Assembly (NCBI GenBank): GCA_902512585.1
Contig: CABXJW010000002.1
Coordinates: 1 to 59,176 of the forward strand
Origin: an uncultured Woeseiaceae bacterium
GTDB lineage: Bacteria > Pseudomonadota > Gammaproteobacteria > Steroidobacterales > Woeseiaceae
Direction of reading: 5' to 3'
Length of the DNA stretch: 59,176 bases
Shown here one piece after another: positions 30,102 through 40,611 of the stretch. The translations under genes were made by a program, and so were the position numbers. Every line of letters starts with the position of its first letter. The first letter of the stretch is position 1. The notes beneath the pieces were generated by a model. It worked only from the letters and a program-made list of their open reading frames with translations. It did not search any database and was not told the DNA's origin.

Positions 30102-32708
30102 TCATCGAGCCCTAATACGACTGAGTATTTGCAGATATCTTGACCGACTATTGATATCTAATTGAGTTTTAGAATTGATACGAGTATCTCCTGAGGAAAT
30201 ATTTTCAAGTATATCTTTGACTTCCTGTATTCCACTTTCAAGATTTGTAGATTTAAAGTTTTCTTTCATTGAGTTATTCAAATGATGCAAACCAACGGTA
30301 TTTATATTCACTGTATTACGATCTTTGAAATTTATAAAAGATAGTGTTTCTGGCAGATATTCAAGTGCAGCTGCGTACACAAATAATTGAATATTTTTTA
30401 TACTGCCATCTCTTTTTGTAATACTTTCTACGGTGCCTGTTTTGTAGTCAATCACATGAAATGATTTATCATGCAAAAGATCAATACGATCAACTCTTAA
30501 TTTAACCTTTAGTTGCGCATGCGTGAGTGAAATTGATTTTTCTAACTCTACAATTTTGAAAAATTCCCTATGAATCTCACTAGATAAATAATTAAATAGA
30601 ATAATTTTTATTCGGCTCTCTTCTAATACAAAAAGTTTTTTTAAAACACCATCATTACGAGCAATCTCCTTACTAAATATTTTTTTTGTTGCATCACGAA
30701 TATACTGCTTCTTTTGAGATGCTGACCAAGATTTTATATCAGTTATACTGGGTTTATTTATGTACAATTCGGCAAGTGAGTCATGTAATAAGGAGCCCCT
30801 GAGTAATGGCCCAATACCACTTATGAATTTGTTGAGCGGTGTTACACCTAAACGCCCTTTAACGAACGCTGAGAATGGATCTGATAAATATGACTGAATT
30901 GTGCCAGTACCACCTTTTAACCTTTCAGAATGACTTGTTTTAGGTGGATCCTCGCTGATCTCGATTAAATTATTACCCAAAAATGGTTTAAGATACCAAT
31001 CTGGATCGGGGTGATCATCGTAGTTAATAGACTCAAAATTTATCATGGTAGTTGCCTCCAATAAGAGGTCATTCTTACTCATGGCATAACTAAGAACAGG
31101 AGCTTTAGATCCAGACATTAATAATAATAATAATTCCTGCTGAACATCAAAAGACAATGAGGCATCATAATTTGGGATATCATAATTTTTTTGTACTTTA
31201 TTTGATAGTAAGGGTATGGGCTTCATTTTCCGAGGCCAGGTTTCATGATCCATGCCAGATATCCATAAATGATCGAATTCGAATCCAGCTGCCTCCTCAT
31301 ATGTCATCACGCTGATATTATTATTGAATTGATCTACTTCGAATAGGGAATTTTCCATCGCAATCAAAAGACGATTAACTAAATAGGCAAAAGAAGTTTT
31401 TTTAAGAATGATTTGAGTAGTTTCCATCTCATTTATCAATTCATTCCAAGCGCCGATTAGTTGATTATCTAAATTGCATTTCTTTTCTATAGGGATCCAA
31501 CCAATATCTTTTAAGTCAGAATTAATGTCTTCAAGCCAATCACGAATATATCGATGTGAGTTACCTGAAACATTACTTTTATAAAATACTTCGAGTTTAT
31601 CTAATATTGTTAACTCACTCTCAAGAGCATCATCTTTAAAAATTTCTATATATTCACCAATAAACCAATCTTTATCTGGGTAAAGCCTCAATCTCTCTTC
31701 GAGTTTATATGAGCCTTCCGAGTGAATATTTTGAAATAATTTACTTCTTAGCAGGAGGCTTATTTCTCTGGAGGATAACTCATTGTGATACCACCTTAAC
31801 AATAGAGAGGCTATATATATCATAGGATAAGTTATCAGATAGTCACTGCTTGAATGAATGAACTGAAAATGTTGCCGATCCTGCCTATATTGCCACCCAG
31901 GACTCAGACCTTCCATAATATATCTTTTAATTTTTCTTGATTGGTGATTATCATCGATCAAGATACCAATTCTTGATTGCGGTGCATCCATTAATTTTTT
32001 ATAAGCCCAAGCGCCTACAGCACGAAATTCAGCAGACTGATCTTTGTAAGGATATATAACTGGATTATTATGTGGTTGTTTAACGCGAATATAGTTAATT
32101 GTTATATGAGTTTGCAAAACTGTTATCAACTCAGAAAGAACTTTTGGGGTTTTATAAAATCCAACAAGTGTAATTTCTTTTATATCAATTAGGCTGTCAT
32201 GATTAATTAGATTATTCTCTAAAATATATCCTGCTAACATTGCAGGATGCAGCCAGTTGCGTTTTGTCAATTGACGTTCATATAAAGACAATATCTGTGA
32301 AAATAAATTTACTTCCGCTGTTTCATATAAATCAAAGTTTTCTCTTAAAGGTACGCAATAGTCAGATAAAATACGAAAGGATTGATCAGCCTCATCAGCG
32401 AGACGATGTTGATTCATGAGAGGATTATCATCAATCTCCTTAATACATTGTTCCCATAAGATTGAGGCAGTTCTATTGTTTATTAGAAGGGGGTTATCAG
32501 ATATATTGCTTGAGAGAAAAAGCGTTTTTAACCAATCACGCCAATAAAAAATATGGGGAGAATTCCAAGCAAGTTTCTGATTTTCCTGTTGATCTTGATT
32601 AAAAATATATGTGAGTTTTTTAGCTAAACCACGAGATACAGTTAGGACAACCTGGTCATGCTTAATTTTTTCACTTAGCCATTGATAGCTGGTTTTACCT
32701 GATGTCAT
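30102..32708 (-). CDS. AddB-like PD-(D/E)XK nuclease, partner of the adjacent helicase
   Basis: C-terminal FHVIDYKTGTVES nuclease motif; VMTYEEAAGFEFDHLWISGMDHETWPRK; adjacency to AddA-like gene. Confidence 0.82.
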   Translation of the reverse strand: MTSGKTSYQWLSEKIKHDQVVLTVSRGLAKKLTYIFNQDQQENQKLAWNSPHIFYWRDWLKTLFLSSNISDNPLLINNRTASILWEQCIKEIDDNPLMNQHRLADEADQSFRILSDYCVPLRENFDLYETAEVNLFSQILSLYERQLTKRNWLHPAMLAGYILENNLINHDSLIDIKEITLVGFYKTPKVLSELITVLQTHITINYIRVKQPHNNPVIYPYKDQSAEFRAVGAWAYKKLMDAPQSRIGILIDDNHQSRKIKRYIMEGLSPGWQYRQDRQHFQFIHSSSDYLITYPMIYIASLLLRWYHNELSSREISLLLRSKLFQNIHSEGSYKLEERLRLYPDKDWFIGEYIEIFKDDALESELTILDKLEVFYKSNVSGNSHRYIRDWLEDINSDLKDIGWIPIEKKCNLDNQLIGAWNELINEMETTQIILKKTSFAYLVNRLLIAMENSLFEVDQFNNNISVMTYEEAAGFEFDHLWISGMDHETWPRKMKPIPLLSNKVQKNYDIPNYDASLSFDVQQELLLLLMSGSKAPVLSYAMSKNDLLLEATTMINFESINYDDHPDPDWYLKPFLGNNLIEISEDPPKTSHSERLKGGTGTIQSYLSDPFSAFVKGRLGVTPLNKFISGIGPLLRGSLLHDSLAELYINKPSITDIKSWSASQKKQYIRDATKKIFSKEIARNDGVLKKLFVLEESRIKIILFNYLSSEIHREFFKIVELEKSISLTHAQLKVKLRVDRIDLLHDKSFHVIDYKTGTVESITKRDGSIKNIQLFVYAAALEYLPETLSFINFKDRNTVNINTVGLHHLNNSMKENFKSTNLESGIQEVKDILENISSGDTRINSKTQLDINSRSRYLQILSRIRAR

Positions 32709-33952
32709 ATAATTTCTTTATCGCGAAGCTCTTTTATTTGGTCCGAGGTATAACCCAAACATTCATTCAGTATTTCCTCTGTATGCTCGCCCAATGACGG
32801 CGGCGCTCTATCATATTTAACTTCGTAGTTAGAAAAATTGACAGGATTTGCTACGCTCGGTATTGACTGCTTATCCCCTCGATTAATATATCGAACCATA
32901 TTCCTCTCAATCGTGTACTCATCATTAAATACCTGATTAAGATCATTAATCGGCCCACTAGGTATATTATTTTTTTTAAACAATTTTAACCAAGATGAAG
33001 TTGTATTCTTCAATAAAATTTCAGATAATAAAAAAACTAAATCATGTTTATTATCAATACGTTGTGAATTTTTTTTAAATCTATTTATTGTAATTTGGTC
33101 ATTAATTTTCAGGCATTTCATTAAACTTTCAAATTGATTATCATTACCTACTGCGAGCATGATATGACCATCTTTTGTAATAAAAGATTGATATGGCGCA
33201 ATATTCGGATGTCCGGTACCCTCTCTTTGTGGGATTTCTCCACCAATAAGGTAGTTCATATTTTGATTCGCAAGCCACGCAACTTGTGAATCGAATAATG
33301 GTATATTTATTCGTTGACCGGTGCCTTCATATTCTCTTCGATATAATGCCGCTAGAATTGCTGACACTGCATACATACCTGCCATGATATCTGTGATAGC
33401 AACGCCTACTTTTTGAGGACTGCCATTTTGCTCTCCTGTGATACTCATTAGACCCGCTGAAGCCTGTATCATCGCATCATAACCAGGCTCATAAGATCGT
33501 GAAGATTCTTCTGAAAAAGCTGTAATATTGCAATATACAATCTTATTGTTTATTTCGTTAAGTTGCGCTTGACTCAAACCATACCTATCAAGTGTACCCG
33601 GTTTATAATTTTCAATGACAACATCACATGAGGCTACAAGTTTCTTGATAATATTAGCACCTTCATCGGTAGAAAAATCACAAGTTAGTGAGCGTTTATT
33701 TCTATTAGCGGCAAAGAAATATGCAGCATCAGACTTTTCATTATCTTGATCAAGCCATGGTGGGCCCCACTTTCTAGTGTCATCTCCATTGACTGGCTTT
33801 TCAATTTTTATCACATCAGCGCCATAATCTGCTAATATTTGCGTCGCCCAAGGTCCCGCTAAAATTCGGCTCATATCGATTATCTTGATGCCTTCGAGTA
33901 ATTTTTTACTACTCATTTTCAATTGGCCTTGATGAGTTAGTGATCCATTCAC
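32705..33952 (-). CDS. CaiB/BaiF family CoA transferase (likely start MSSKKLLEG at 33916)
   Basis: IIDMSRILAGPWATQILADYGADVIKIEKP; ANRNKRSLTCDFSTDEG; VIENYKPGTLDRYGLS. Confidence 0.92.
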   Translation of the reverse strand: MNGSLTHQGQLKMSSKKLLEGIKIIDMSRILAGPWATQILADYGADVIKIEKPVNGDDTRKWGPPWLDQDNEKSDAAYFFAANRNKRSLTCDFSTDEGANIIKKLVASCDVVIENYKPGTLDRYGLSQAQLNEINNKIVYCNITAFSEESSRSYEPGYDAMIQASAGLMSITGEQNGSPQKVGVAITDIMAGMYAVSAILAALYRREYEGTGQRINIPLFDSQVAWLANQNMNYLIGGEIPQREGTGHPNIAPYQSFITKDGHIMLAVGNDNQFESLMKCLKINDQITINRFKKNSQRIDNKHDLVFLLSEILLKNTTSSWLKLFKKNNIPSGPINDLNQVFNDEYTIERNMVRYINRGDKQSIPSVANPVNFSNYEVKYDRAPPSLGEHTEEILNECLGYTSDQIKELRDKEII

Positions 33953-34775
33953 TCCATGATCCAGGGTAAAGTATTGGCTCCGGTAATCCTGCTAGAATCG
34001 CTGATATGATAAGATGACAGGCAGTTACACCAGACCCACAAGATGCACCCCATTCACCTGAATCACCAATATCTATATTATACTCATCCCAGATTTTTAT
34101 AATATCATCTCTATTTTTCCAGCAGCCATCTGGTTTAAGGAAATCAGCAAATGGAACATTAATAGCCATCGGTATATGACCTGCAATTTTATCAATTGGT
34201 TCATTTAAACCATCAAATCTTGATTTTTCTCTTGCATCCAATAGTACAAATGGAATGTCGTCCCTCAGCCAGCTCTCTATTAATTGTGAATTCCAAATTT
34301 TCTTTGTTGCTCGAGATGCCTGGAAATCTCCAGGGTCATTTGATGATGGTGACGTTTCTAATTTATAATTCTCTTTTTTCCAACTCTCGATACCACCATC
34401 CAATATAAAAACATCTTCATGGCCCAACCATTTGAGAAGCCACCAGAGTCTAGCTGCTATTGCACTATTATTTGCATCATAAACTATAACTTGCGAATTA
34501 TTTGAAATCCCCCAATCACGAAATCGTTGTGTCAATTTATCAATACTTGGTAACGGATGCCTACCAGAATATTGATTTATATTCCCAGCTAGATCTTCAT
34601 CTAAATTTACGTATATCGCACCTGGTAAGTGACCAGCTTTATATTCATTTTGACCCATGCTTGAATCAAATAAAGAAAAACGCGTATCTATTACTATGTA
34701 TTTACTATTGTTATAGTTTTTAAACAAATCTTTCGCTGTAATTAGTATTTTCTTGTTATTCATATTTTGTATCAT
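33909..34775 (-). CDS. sulfurtransferase (tandem rhodanese, thiosulfate/3-mercaptopyruvate type)
   Basis: VIDTRFSLFDSSMGQNEYKAGHLPGAIYVNLDEDLAG; WGASCGSGVTACHLI active-site Cys. Confidence 0.9.
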   Translation of the reverse strand: MIQNMNNKKILITAKDLFKNYNNSKYIVIDTRFSLFDSSMGQNEYKAGHLPGAIYVNLDEDLAGNINQYSGRHPLPSIDKLTQRFRDWGISNNSQVIVYDANNSAIAARLWWLLKWLGHEDVFILDGGIESWKKENYKLETSPSSNDPGDFQASRATKKIWNSQLIESWLRDDIPFVLLDAREKSRFDGLNEPIDKIAGHIPMAINVPFADFLKPDGCWKNRDDIIKIWDEYNIDIGDSGEWGASCGSGVTACHLIISAILAGLPEPILYPGSWSEWITNSSRPIENE

Positions 34776-34869
34776 AATGAAAAAATTTTACGAAATAAGC
34801 TTTATCTACTTGTACCCAAGTATACTCTCATAGACAATACCATTACTAAAAATTTATAAGGAAATACCG

Positions 34870-35619
34870 GTGAGAAAAATTATAGTTGGACTAAAGCGTG
34901 TAATTGATTACAACGTTCGCGTAAGAGTTCGCTCTGACGGCAGTGGGGTTGAAAAAGAAGGGGTTAAAATGAGCATAAACCCATTTGATGAGATTGCATT
35001 GGAGGAAGCTTTAAGGATCAAAGAGCAAGGTAATGCAGATGAAGTTATCGTCCTGTCAATTGGTAGCATCGAATCACAACAACAACTGCGAACAGGCTTA
35101 GCAATGGGTGCTGATAGAGCAATACTAGTCAACTCTGAAAATGCTAGTGACCCACTAAGCATATCTAAAGTTTTCCAAAAAATTATTGATCAAGAAAATC
35201 CAATTTTAGTTTTACTAGGTAAACAAGCTATTGATAATGATAATAATCAAACAGGGCAAATGCTGGCTGCACTTTTAAATTGGCCTCAAGCAACATTCGC
35301 ATCAGAAGTTAAAATTAATAATGATTCTGCAACAGTTACCAGAGAAATAGATTCTGGATTGGAAACCATTTCTATAGCACTGCCAGCTATCATCACGGCC
35401 GATTTGAGACTCAATGAACCAAGATATGTAAAACTACCAGATATTATGAAAGCTAAGAAAAAACCATTAGATGTAATTAATTTTGATGACCTAAGCATCA
35501 CAATAAAAAATACCATCAAGACTGTCAATACGGAGCCACCAGAACAAAGGCAAAAAGGTATTATGGTTGAAGATGTGTCAGCACTTGTAAATGAACTTAA
35601 AAATAAAGGTCTCGTTTAA
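34870..35619 (+). CDS. etfB: electron transfer flavoprotein beta subunit
   Basis: KIIVGLKRVIDYNVRVRVRSDGSGVEKEGVKMSINPFDEIALEEALRIKE; GTG start. Confidence 0.95.
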   Translation: MRKIIVGLKRVIDYNVRVRVRSDGSGVEKEGVKMSINPFDEIALEEALRIKEQGNADEVIVLSIGSIESQQQLRTGLAMGADRAILVNSENASDPLSISKVFQKIIDQENPILVLLGKQAIDNDNNQTGQMLAALLNWPQATFASEVKINNDSATVTREIDSGLETISIALPAIITADLRLNEPRYVKLPDIMKAKKKPLDVINFDDLSITIKNTIKTVNTEPPEQRQKGIMVEDVSALVNELKNKGLV

Positions 35620-36563
35620 TGAATAAAATATTAATAATCGCAGAGCATAATGGTATTGAAATAAATAGCAGCACCAGTAAATGTGTTTCATGTGCAGCTA
35701 ACATACCTGATAGTCAAATTGATATCGCTGTATTTGCAAAAAATGGTGATGAGTTAGCTAATCAAGCATCAAAAATATGTAATACAAATAAAGTAATACT
35801 TATTGATAATGATCACAATGAAAACGCCTTAGCTGCGGTTATTGCACCTCAAATCAAAGCTATTGCAAATGACTATACTCATATCTTTGGTCCATCAACG
35901 ACATTTGGTAAAGATATCATGCCGCGTGTCGCTGCACTAATAGACGTAAATCAAATTAGTGATATTATGGAAGTTCTAGATTCCCATAAGTTCAAAAGAC
36001 CCACATATGCTGGTAATGCTATCCTTACAGTTGAGGCTGATATAGCAGAAACTGTAGTAGCTACTATAAGAACCGCTTCGTTCTCAGCTGCCACAGTTGA
36101 TGGAAATGCGGTAATTGAAAACGAAGCACTTGAAATCGAGATACCTAGCCATACTCAGTATATTTCTCTCCATTCAGGAAAGTCAGATCGCCCTGATCTT
36201 CAAACCGCCAAGAAAGTTGTTTCAGGTGGAAGAGCGTTAGCAAGTGAAGAGAACTTTAAGATTATATATGATCTGGCAGATACCCTTGATGCTGGTGCAG
36301 GAGCATCTCGAGCTGCTGTAGATGCTGGATACGTACCCAATGAAATGCAAGTTGGTCAAACTGGTAAAATAATTGCTCCAGACCTGTATCTTGCAATTGG
36401 AATATCAGGTGCAATACAACACTTAACTGGAATTAAAGATGCTGGAACAATCGTTGCTATCAATAAAGATGAAGATGCACCTATTTTCGAGGTTGCTGAT
36501 ATCGGCTTGGTTGGCGATTTATTTAAAGTAATTCCTGAGCTTCAATCGGAGTTAAAAAAATAA
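35619..36563 (+). CDS. etfA: electron transfer flavoprotein alpha subunit
   Basis: VVSGGRALASEENFKIIYDLADTLDAGAGASRAAVDAGYVPNEMQVGQTGKIIAPDLYLAIGISGAIQHLTGIKD. Confidence 0.97.
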   Translation: MNKILIIAEHNGIEINSSTSKCVSCAANIPDSQIDIAVFAKNGDELANQASKICNTNKVILIDNDHNENALAAVIAPQIKAIANDYTHIFGPSTTFGKDIMPRVAALIDVNQISDIMEVLDSHKFKRPTYAGNAILTVEADIAETVVATIRTASFSAATVDGNAVIENEALEIEIPSHTQYISLHSGKSDRPDLQTAKKVVSGGRALASEENFKIIYDLADTLDAGAGASRAAVDAGYVPNEMQVGQTGKIIAPDLYLAIGISGAIQHLTGIKDAGTIVAINKDEDAPIFEVADIGLVGDLFKVIPELQSELKK

Positions 36564-36564
36564 T

Positions 36565-37047
36565 CTATAGCTCTCTAAGGACAGAATCGGCTTTACTGAC
36601 TTCTATTTTACCTGGTTCTTCGATCATAAGATTAGTAATAATTCCATTTTCAGCAATTATAGCGAATCTTTTGCTGCGAATTCCCATACCAAAATTACTG
36701 TTATCGTTTTCTAAACCGAGTGCAGCCGAATATTCACCATTACCATCAGCAAGCATGATGATCTTATCACCAACGTTCTTATCTAGTCCCCAAGCATGCA
36801 TCACGAATACATCATTAACGGACATACAAGCAATAGTATCTACTCCTTTTGCAAAAATTTCACTCGCTTGATCCGTATAACTAGGCAAGTGATTGAGTGA
36901 GCAACCTGGTGTGAATGCCCCAGGCACAGCAAATAACACAACTTTTTTATCGCTACATAATTCATCAACTGTAATTTTAGCTGGCCCATTATCAGTCATA
37001 ACATTGAAACTACCAACGGGAAGTTTGTCACCAACTTTAATTGTCAT
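36565..37047 (-). CDS. peroxiredoxin (PrxV/AhpC-TSA redoxin family)
   Basis: KVVLFAVPGAFTPGCSLNHLPSY; VNDVFVMHAWG. Confidence 0.93.
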   Translation of the reverse strand: MTIKVGDKLPVGSFNVMTDNGPAKITVDELCSDKKVVLFAVPGAFTPGCSLNHLPSYTDQASEIFAKGVDTIACMSVNDVFVMHAWGLDKNVGDKIIMLADGNGEYSAALGLENDNSNFGMGIRSKRFAIIAENGIITNLMIEEPGKIEVSKADSVLREL

Positions 37048-37082
37048 TAATTTATCTCCATTAATTATAATATTTTATTTTC

Positions 37083-37403
37083 TCAACATTCATTTTCAGC
37101 AATATGTACTATCAGACCATCAAGTTCATTTGTAACCTCAATTTGGCATGTTAGGCGACTATTATCACGTCGCTCATATGCTGCATCTAGCATGCTATCT
37201 TCCATGTCATCCATAGCAGGTAATTTGGGTAACCATTCTTGATCTACGTAAGCATGACATGTAGCACAGGCACAAGCTCCACCACATTCAGCAGGTATTC
37301 CATCAATGTCGTTGTTCACGGCACCCTCCATGACTGTATAGCCTTGATCAACTTGAATCTCATGGCGTTCACCATCCGCTGTAATGTAATTTATTTTTGG
37401 CAT
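37083..37403 (-). CDS. [2Fe-2S] ferredoxin
   Basis: ECGGACACATCHAYVDQEWLPKL iron-sulfur motif; start MPKINYITADGE at 37403 rather than 37439, because a terminator hairpin covers 37428-37450. Confidence 0.93.
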   Translation of the reverse strand: MPKINYITADGERHEIQVDQGYTVMEGAVNNDIDGIPAECGGACACATCHAYVDQEWLPKLPAMDDMEDSMLDAAYERRDNSRLTCQIEVTNELDGLIVHIAENEC

Positions 37404-37422
37404 GTATGATCCTTTATTGCAT

Positions 37423-37452
37423 AAAAAAGAACCATACATTGCATGGCTCTTT
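37423..37452 (-). terminator. rho-independent terminator downstream of the TPR protein gene
   Basis: AGAACCAT-ACATTGC-ATGGCTCT hairpin (one G:U) with A6 on plus (T-run on minus). Confidence 0.75.
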
Positions 37453-37487
37453 TATACTTTAAATTAACTGAATATATTAAGGTTATT

Positions 37488-38981
37488 CTATATTCTTGCC
37501 GCCCTAGCTTCAGCTCTTCTTTTTGCAAGATCCTCAGCTTGTTTCTTGGCAGCAATTTCAGCAAGTTCAATTTGTTTGTTTCTGGCAATATCGCTTTCAA
37601 TAACTGCTATCCATTGACCAGATATCCTTTTTGACCTTTTAGATTTGCTCGCGGCTTTAAACGCCTCTATTGCGTCATTATATTCTTTTTCATTATATAG
37701 GCACATTCCAAGGGAGATTTGTGCATTGTCCGGACTTTTAATTTTACCCTTCTTAAGTCCTGCTCTTACCGATTTAGCGCACTCATCATAACGAGCTAGA
37801 TTTAGATATGCATTTCCCAACCTAAGATCAAGCTCACCTTCATCAGATAACTTAGCTGCCATTTTCAATGCTGGTATAGCCATTTCATCTTCAGATGCTA
37901 AGGTAAATGCTTGCGACATCAGTCTATAATTCTTTGCGTTACCTTTAACACGACCATTTTTGATTTCCTTATCAAGAAGGGTTGCTGCTTTGAATGGAAC
38001 TTCTGCTTGCATAAACAATTGCGCCATAGTAACTATTTCAGCTTCTTTCTCCAATAAGCCTTGAGTAAACGCAGCATCATAAGCGTAAATTAGATTTTCA
38101 TCTTCGCCTAATTCAGTGTAAGCCCCAGCGAGAGAAAACCAATATCTTTTTTTCGGCCAATTCATTAATAGTGTTTTTTGAATGTCTCTAACTTTATTAA
38201 AGTTCTCTTGTTGAAAATATGCGAAATTCAAAAGAACATACCAATCTTCTTTTGGCATAGGTTCTGTATTTGCTAATTTAGTAGCATTTACAAGTTTTTC
38301 CTGAGCAGTCGCAATTGCTAACTCCTCTCTTGCTTTTTTCAATTCAGCTTGAGCAGCTATAAGTGCTGCTTGACGTTGAGCTTTTTTTCTTCTCACATCT
38401 ACCACCATAGCAGTCTCTATGGGCTCAATCATCTCCTTATATCTTTCTATTTGATAGAGATTTTGAGCATATAAAATATATGCAGGGGCCGGTGGATTTA
38501 TCTCTAAAGTAAAATACTCTTCTATTAACGAAATAGCTTTTAAATAATTTTCCTCCATTGTATGGAGTTGTGAAAGAGTATAAATTGTTGTTTTTTTGAT
38601 CTGCTCTTCAATGCTCGGTATTCTCAACATTTCCTCATATGCTTTCATAGCGCGAGGAATATCTTCCATATTGTAATATACAAAACCGAGATAATTCATT
38701 ACATTTTGGCGCTCATACTCGCTCAATTTTGAGCTTGCTCGTAATGTGTTTAGTATTTTCAAAGCTGTGTCATTGTCTTCAGCTTCCATTGCTTCTTGAG
38801 CTCTAGTAATCTTTTCGTAGACACTCTTACTTACAGCCTGAGATTTCTTGGTTTGCTGCTTATCTCTTCTATCTCGCTCTGTTTCTTCTGAGTTAGCTTG
38901 TGCGAAAACACCTGAAACCAATAACAATGACGCGATTATTATAGTTAGCGATTGTTTAATAATACTCATGCTTTGTGACAT
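37488..38981 (-). CDS. TPR-repeat protein of the TonB energy-transduction cluster
   Basis: Signal peptide; multiple TPR-like repeats (NVMNYLGFVYYNMEDIPRAMKAYEEML etc.); adjacent to tonB-like gene. Confidence 0.82.
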   Translation of the reverse strand: MSQSMSIIKQSLTIIIASLLLVSGVFAQANSEETERDRRDKQQTKKSQAVSKSVYEKITRAQEAMEAEDNDTALKILNTLRASSKLSEYERQNVMNYLGFVYYNMEDIPRAMKAYEEMLRIPSIEEQIKKTTIYTLSQLHTMEENYLKAISLIEEYFTLEINPPAPAYILYAQNLYQIERYKEMIEPIETAMVVDVRRKKAQRQAALIAAQAELKKAREELAIATAQEKLVNATKLANTEPMPKEDWYVLLNFAYFQQENFNKVRDIQKTLLMNWPKKRYWFSLAGAYTELGEDENLIYAYDAAFTQGLLEKEAEIVTMAQLFMQAEVPFKAATLLDKEIKNGRVKGNAKNYRLMSQAFTLASEDEMAIPALKMAAKLSDEGELDLRLGNAYLNLARYDECAKSVRAGLKKGKIKSPDNAQISLGMCLYNEKEYNDAIEAFKAASKSKRSKRISGQWIAVIESDIARNKQIELAEIAAKKQAEDLAKRRAEARAARI

Positions 38982-39023
38982 ACTTTGTCCTCTATACTAT
39001 ATTCTATTTCAAATTTGAGCTTT

Positions 39024-39629
39024 CTAATCTTCTATCTTGAAAGTAATTCTGGTTCTTACACCAGTCACCGTTTGCGGAACTCCATCCACAACTCTAGGCT
39101 TATATTTAAATTTTAACACCGCTCTTTGTGATGAACGATCAAACAAAGAGCTAGTACAATAGTCAGCAACTGGATCTTGTGTTGTGCCAGCAGGTGTTAC
39201 CGTAAAACTCATGTCGCAATATCCTTCTAGATTCCTGGATAAAGCTCTAGCTGGATATATTGGTGCTACCCTCACAATAGGAAGATAATCACCCTCAGCG
39301 ATATTCATTCCACCTGGGCCACCAATATTTAGGTCATTTCCGACCGAAGGAGGAGGAATATTTATAGTTGGGGCATTTGGATCAACACTATCCATATCTT
39401 GTGGTGGCATCTCCTGTGGCACTTCAGGTGGTTTTGGTGGTTTCTCAGGTGTTATATCCTCAGTGTTGATATTTTCATTCCTTCGAACCCTTACAAATTC
39501 TAATAAATGCCTATCACGTGGCTCAGTTAATGCACTTTTACCTGATGCAATTAATAAATGCATCACAAATAATAGACTTACAGTTATTGCCGATCCAACT
39601 AATATAGATATAGCATATCTTGCGTACAT
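39024..39629 (-). CDS. energy transducer TonB
   Basis: Single TM, Pro-rich EKPPKPPEVPQEMPPQ, YPARALSRNLEGYCDMSFTVTPAGT C-terminal TonB domain. Confidence 0.92.
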   Translation of the reverse strand: MYARYAISILVGSAITVSLLFVMHLLIASGKSALTEPRDRHLLEFVRVRRNENINTEDITPEKPPKPPEVPQEMPPQDMDSVDPNAPTINIPPPSVGNDLNIGGPGGMNIAEGDYLPIVRVAPIYPARALSRNLEGYCDMSFTVTPAGTTQDPVADYCTSSLFDRSSQRAVLKFKYKPRVVDGVPQTVTGVRTRITFKIED

Positions 39630-39646
39630 TCACTCTACCCCTTCGG

Positions 39647-40054
39647 CTAGTTATTAGCCGCGATTGATACGTTATAGACTCCTGCTTGCCTTGCAGCATC
39701 CATTACGACAACTAACATTTCATTGGTTGATTTTTTATCTGCTTGGATGACCACTGAGCCTTTCGGATTTTCTGCATGCATTCTTTCTATATTTGCTCTA
39801 ACTGCACGCGGATCGATTAGACGCCTATCTATCCATATTTCATCATTTGGGCTAATTGCAATTAATATATTGGCATCTTCAACTCTTTCAGATGTTGGAG
39901 CATCTGGTCTATTGACATCAATACCAGCCTCTTTAATAAATGATGCGGTTACAATAAAGAAAATCAACATAATAAATACCACATCCAACATAGGCGTTAG
40001 ATTGATTTCATTTTCTTCTTCTTCTTGCCCAAGACCTTGATTCGATTTACGCAT
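39647..40054 (-). CDS. exbD: ExbD/TolR biopolymer transporter
   Basis: INLTPMLDVVFIMLIFFIVTASF. Confidence 0.95.
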   Translation of the reverse strand: MRKSNQGLGQEEEENEINLTPMLDVVFIMLIFFIVTASFIKEAGIDVNRPDAPTSERVEDANILIAISPNDEIWIDRRLIDPRAVRANIERMHAENPKGSVVIQADKKSTNEMLVVVMDAARQAGVYNVSIAANN

Positions 40055-40065
40055 ATTCTTTACCT

Positions 40066-40593
40066 TTAGTGATCCATAGTAAGTGAGTCTTCTAAGAACT
40101 CAACTTCCCTTGCTGCACGCCTTGTCAATAATGTAACAAGAAGTACTCCCGATAATGCACCAACCATGCCAGCCATAGTTGGAACAGTAGCTTGCGATAC
40201 CCCTGCAGCCATTGCCCTAACGTTACCAGAGCCAGACACAGCCATAACTTCAAACACTTTAATCATACCTGTCACAGTACCCAATAATCCAAGAAGCGGG
40301 CATAGAGCTACCAATGTTTGTATCATAGGAATTGAGCCATTTGTGGCCATTTCAAACCGAGAAATCATACCTTCTCTTATCTGATGGGCATGCCAAGAAC
40401 TCCTTTCGCTCCTGGCCTCCCAATTCGCCTTAATACCACTTGCTAATTCAGTCATAGTTGACCGAAAATACATCAAGCGCTCTAGAATTAATACCCACAT
40501 TAGAAATATCGTTACCGCTATCCACCTAAGAACGTTACCACCGAGGTATAAAAAATCGATAATTGCGTCCCAAGAGTCATATAACCAATACAT
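40066..40593 (-). CDS. exbB: MotA/TolQ/ExbB proton channel protein
   Basis: ALCPLLGLLGTVTGMIKVFEVMAVSGSGNVRAMAAGVSQATVPTMAGMVGALSG. Confidence 0.95.
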   Translation of the reverse strand: MYWLYDSWDAIIDFLYLGGNVLRWIAVTIFLMWVLILERLMYFRSTMTELASGIKANWEARSERSSWHAHQIREGMISRFEMATNGSIPMIQTLVALCPLLGLLGTVTGMIKVFEVMAVSGSGNVRAMAAGVSQATVPTMAGMVGALSGVLLVTLLTRRAAREVEFLEDSLTMDH

Positions 40594-40611
40594 AATTACT
40601 CCTAATTTATA

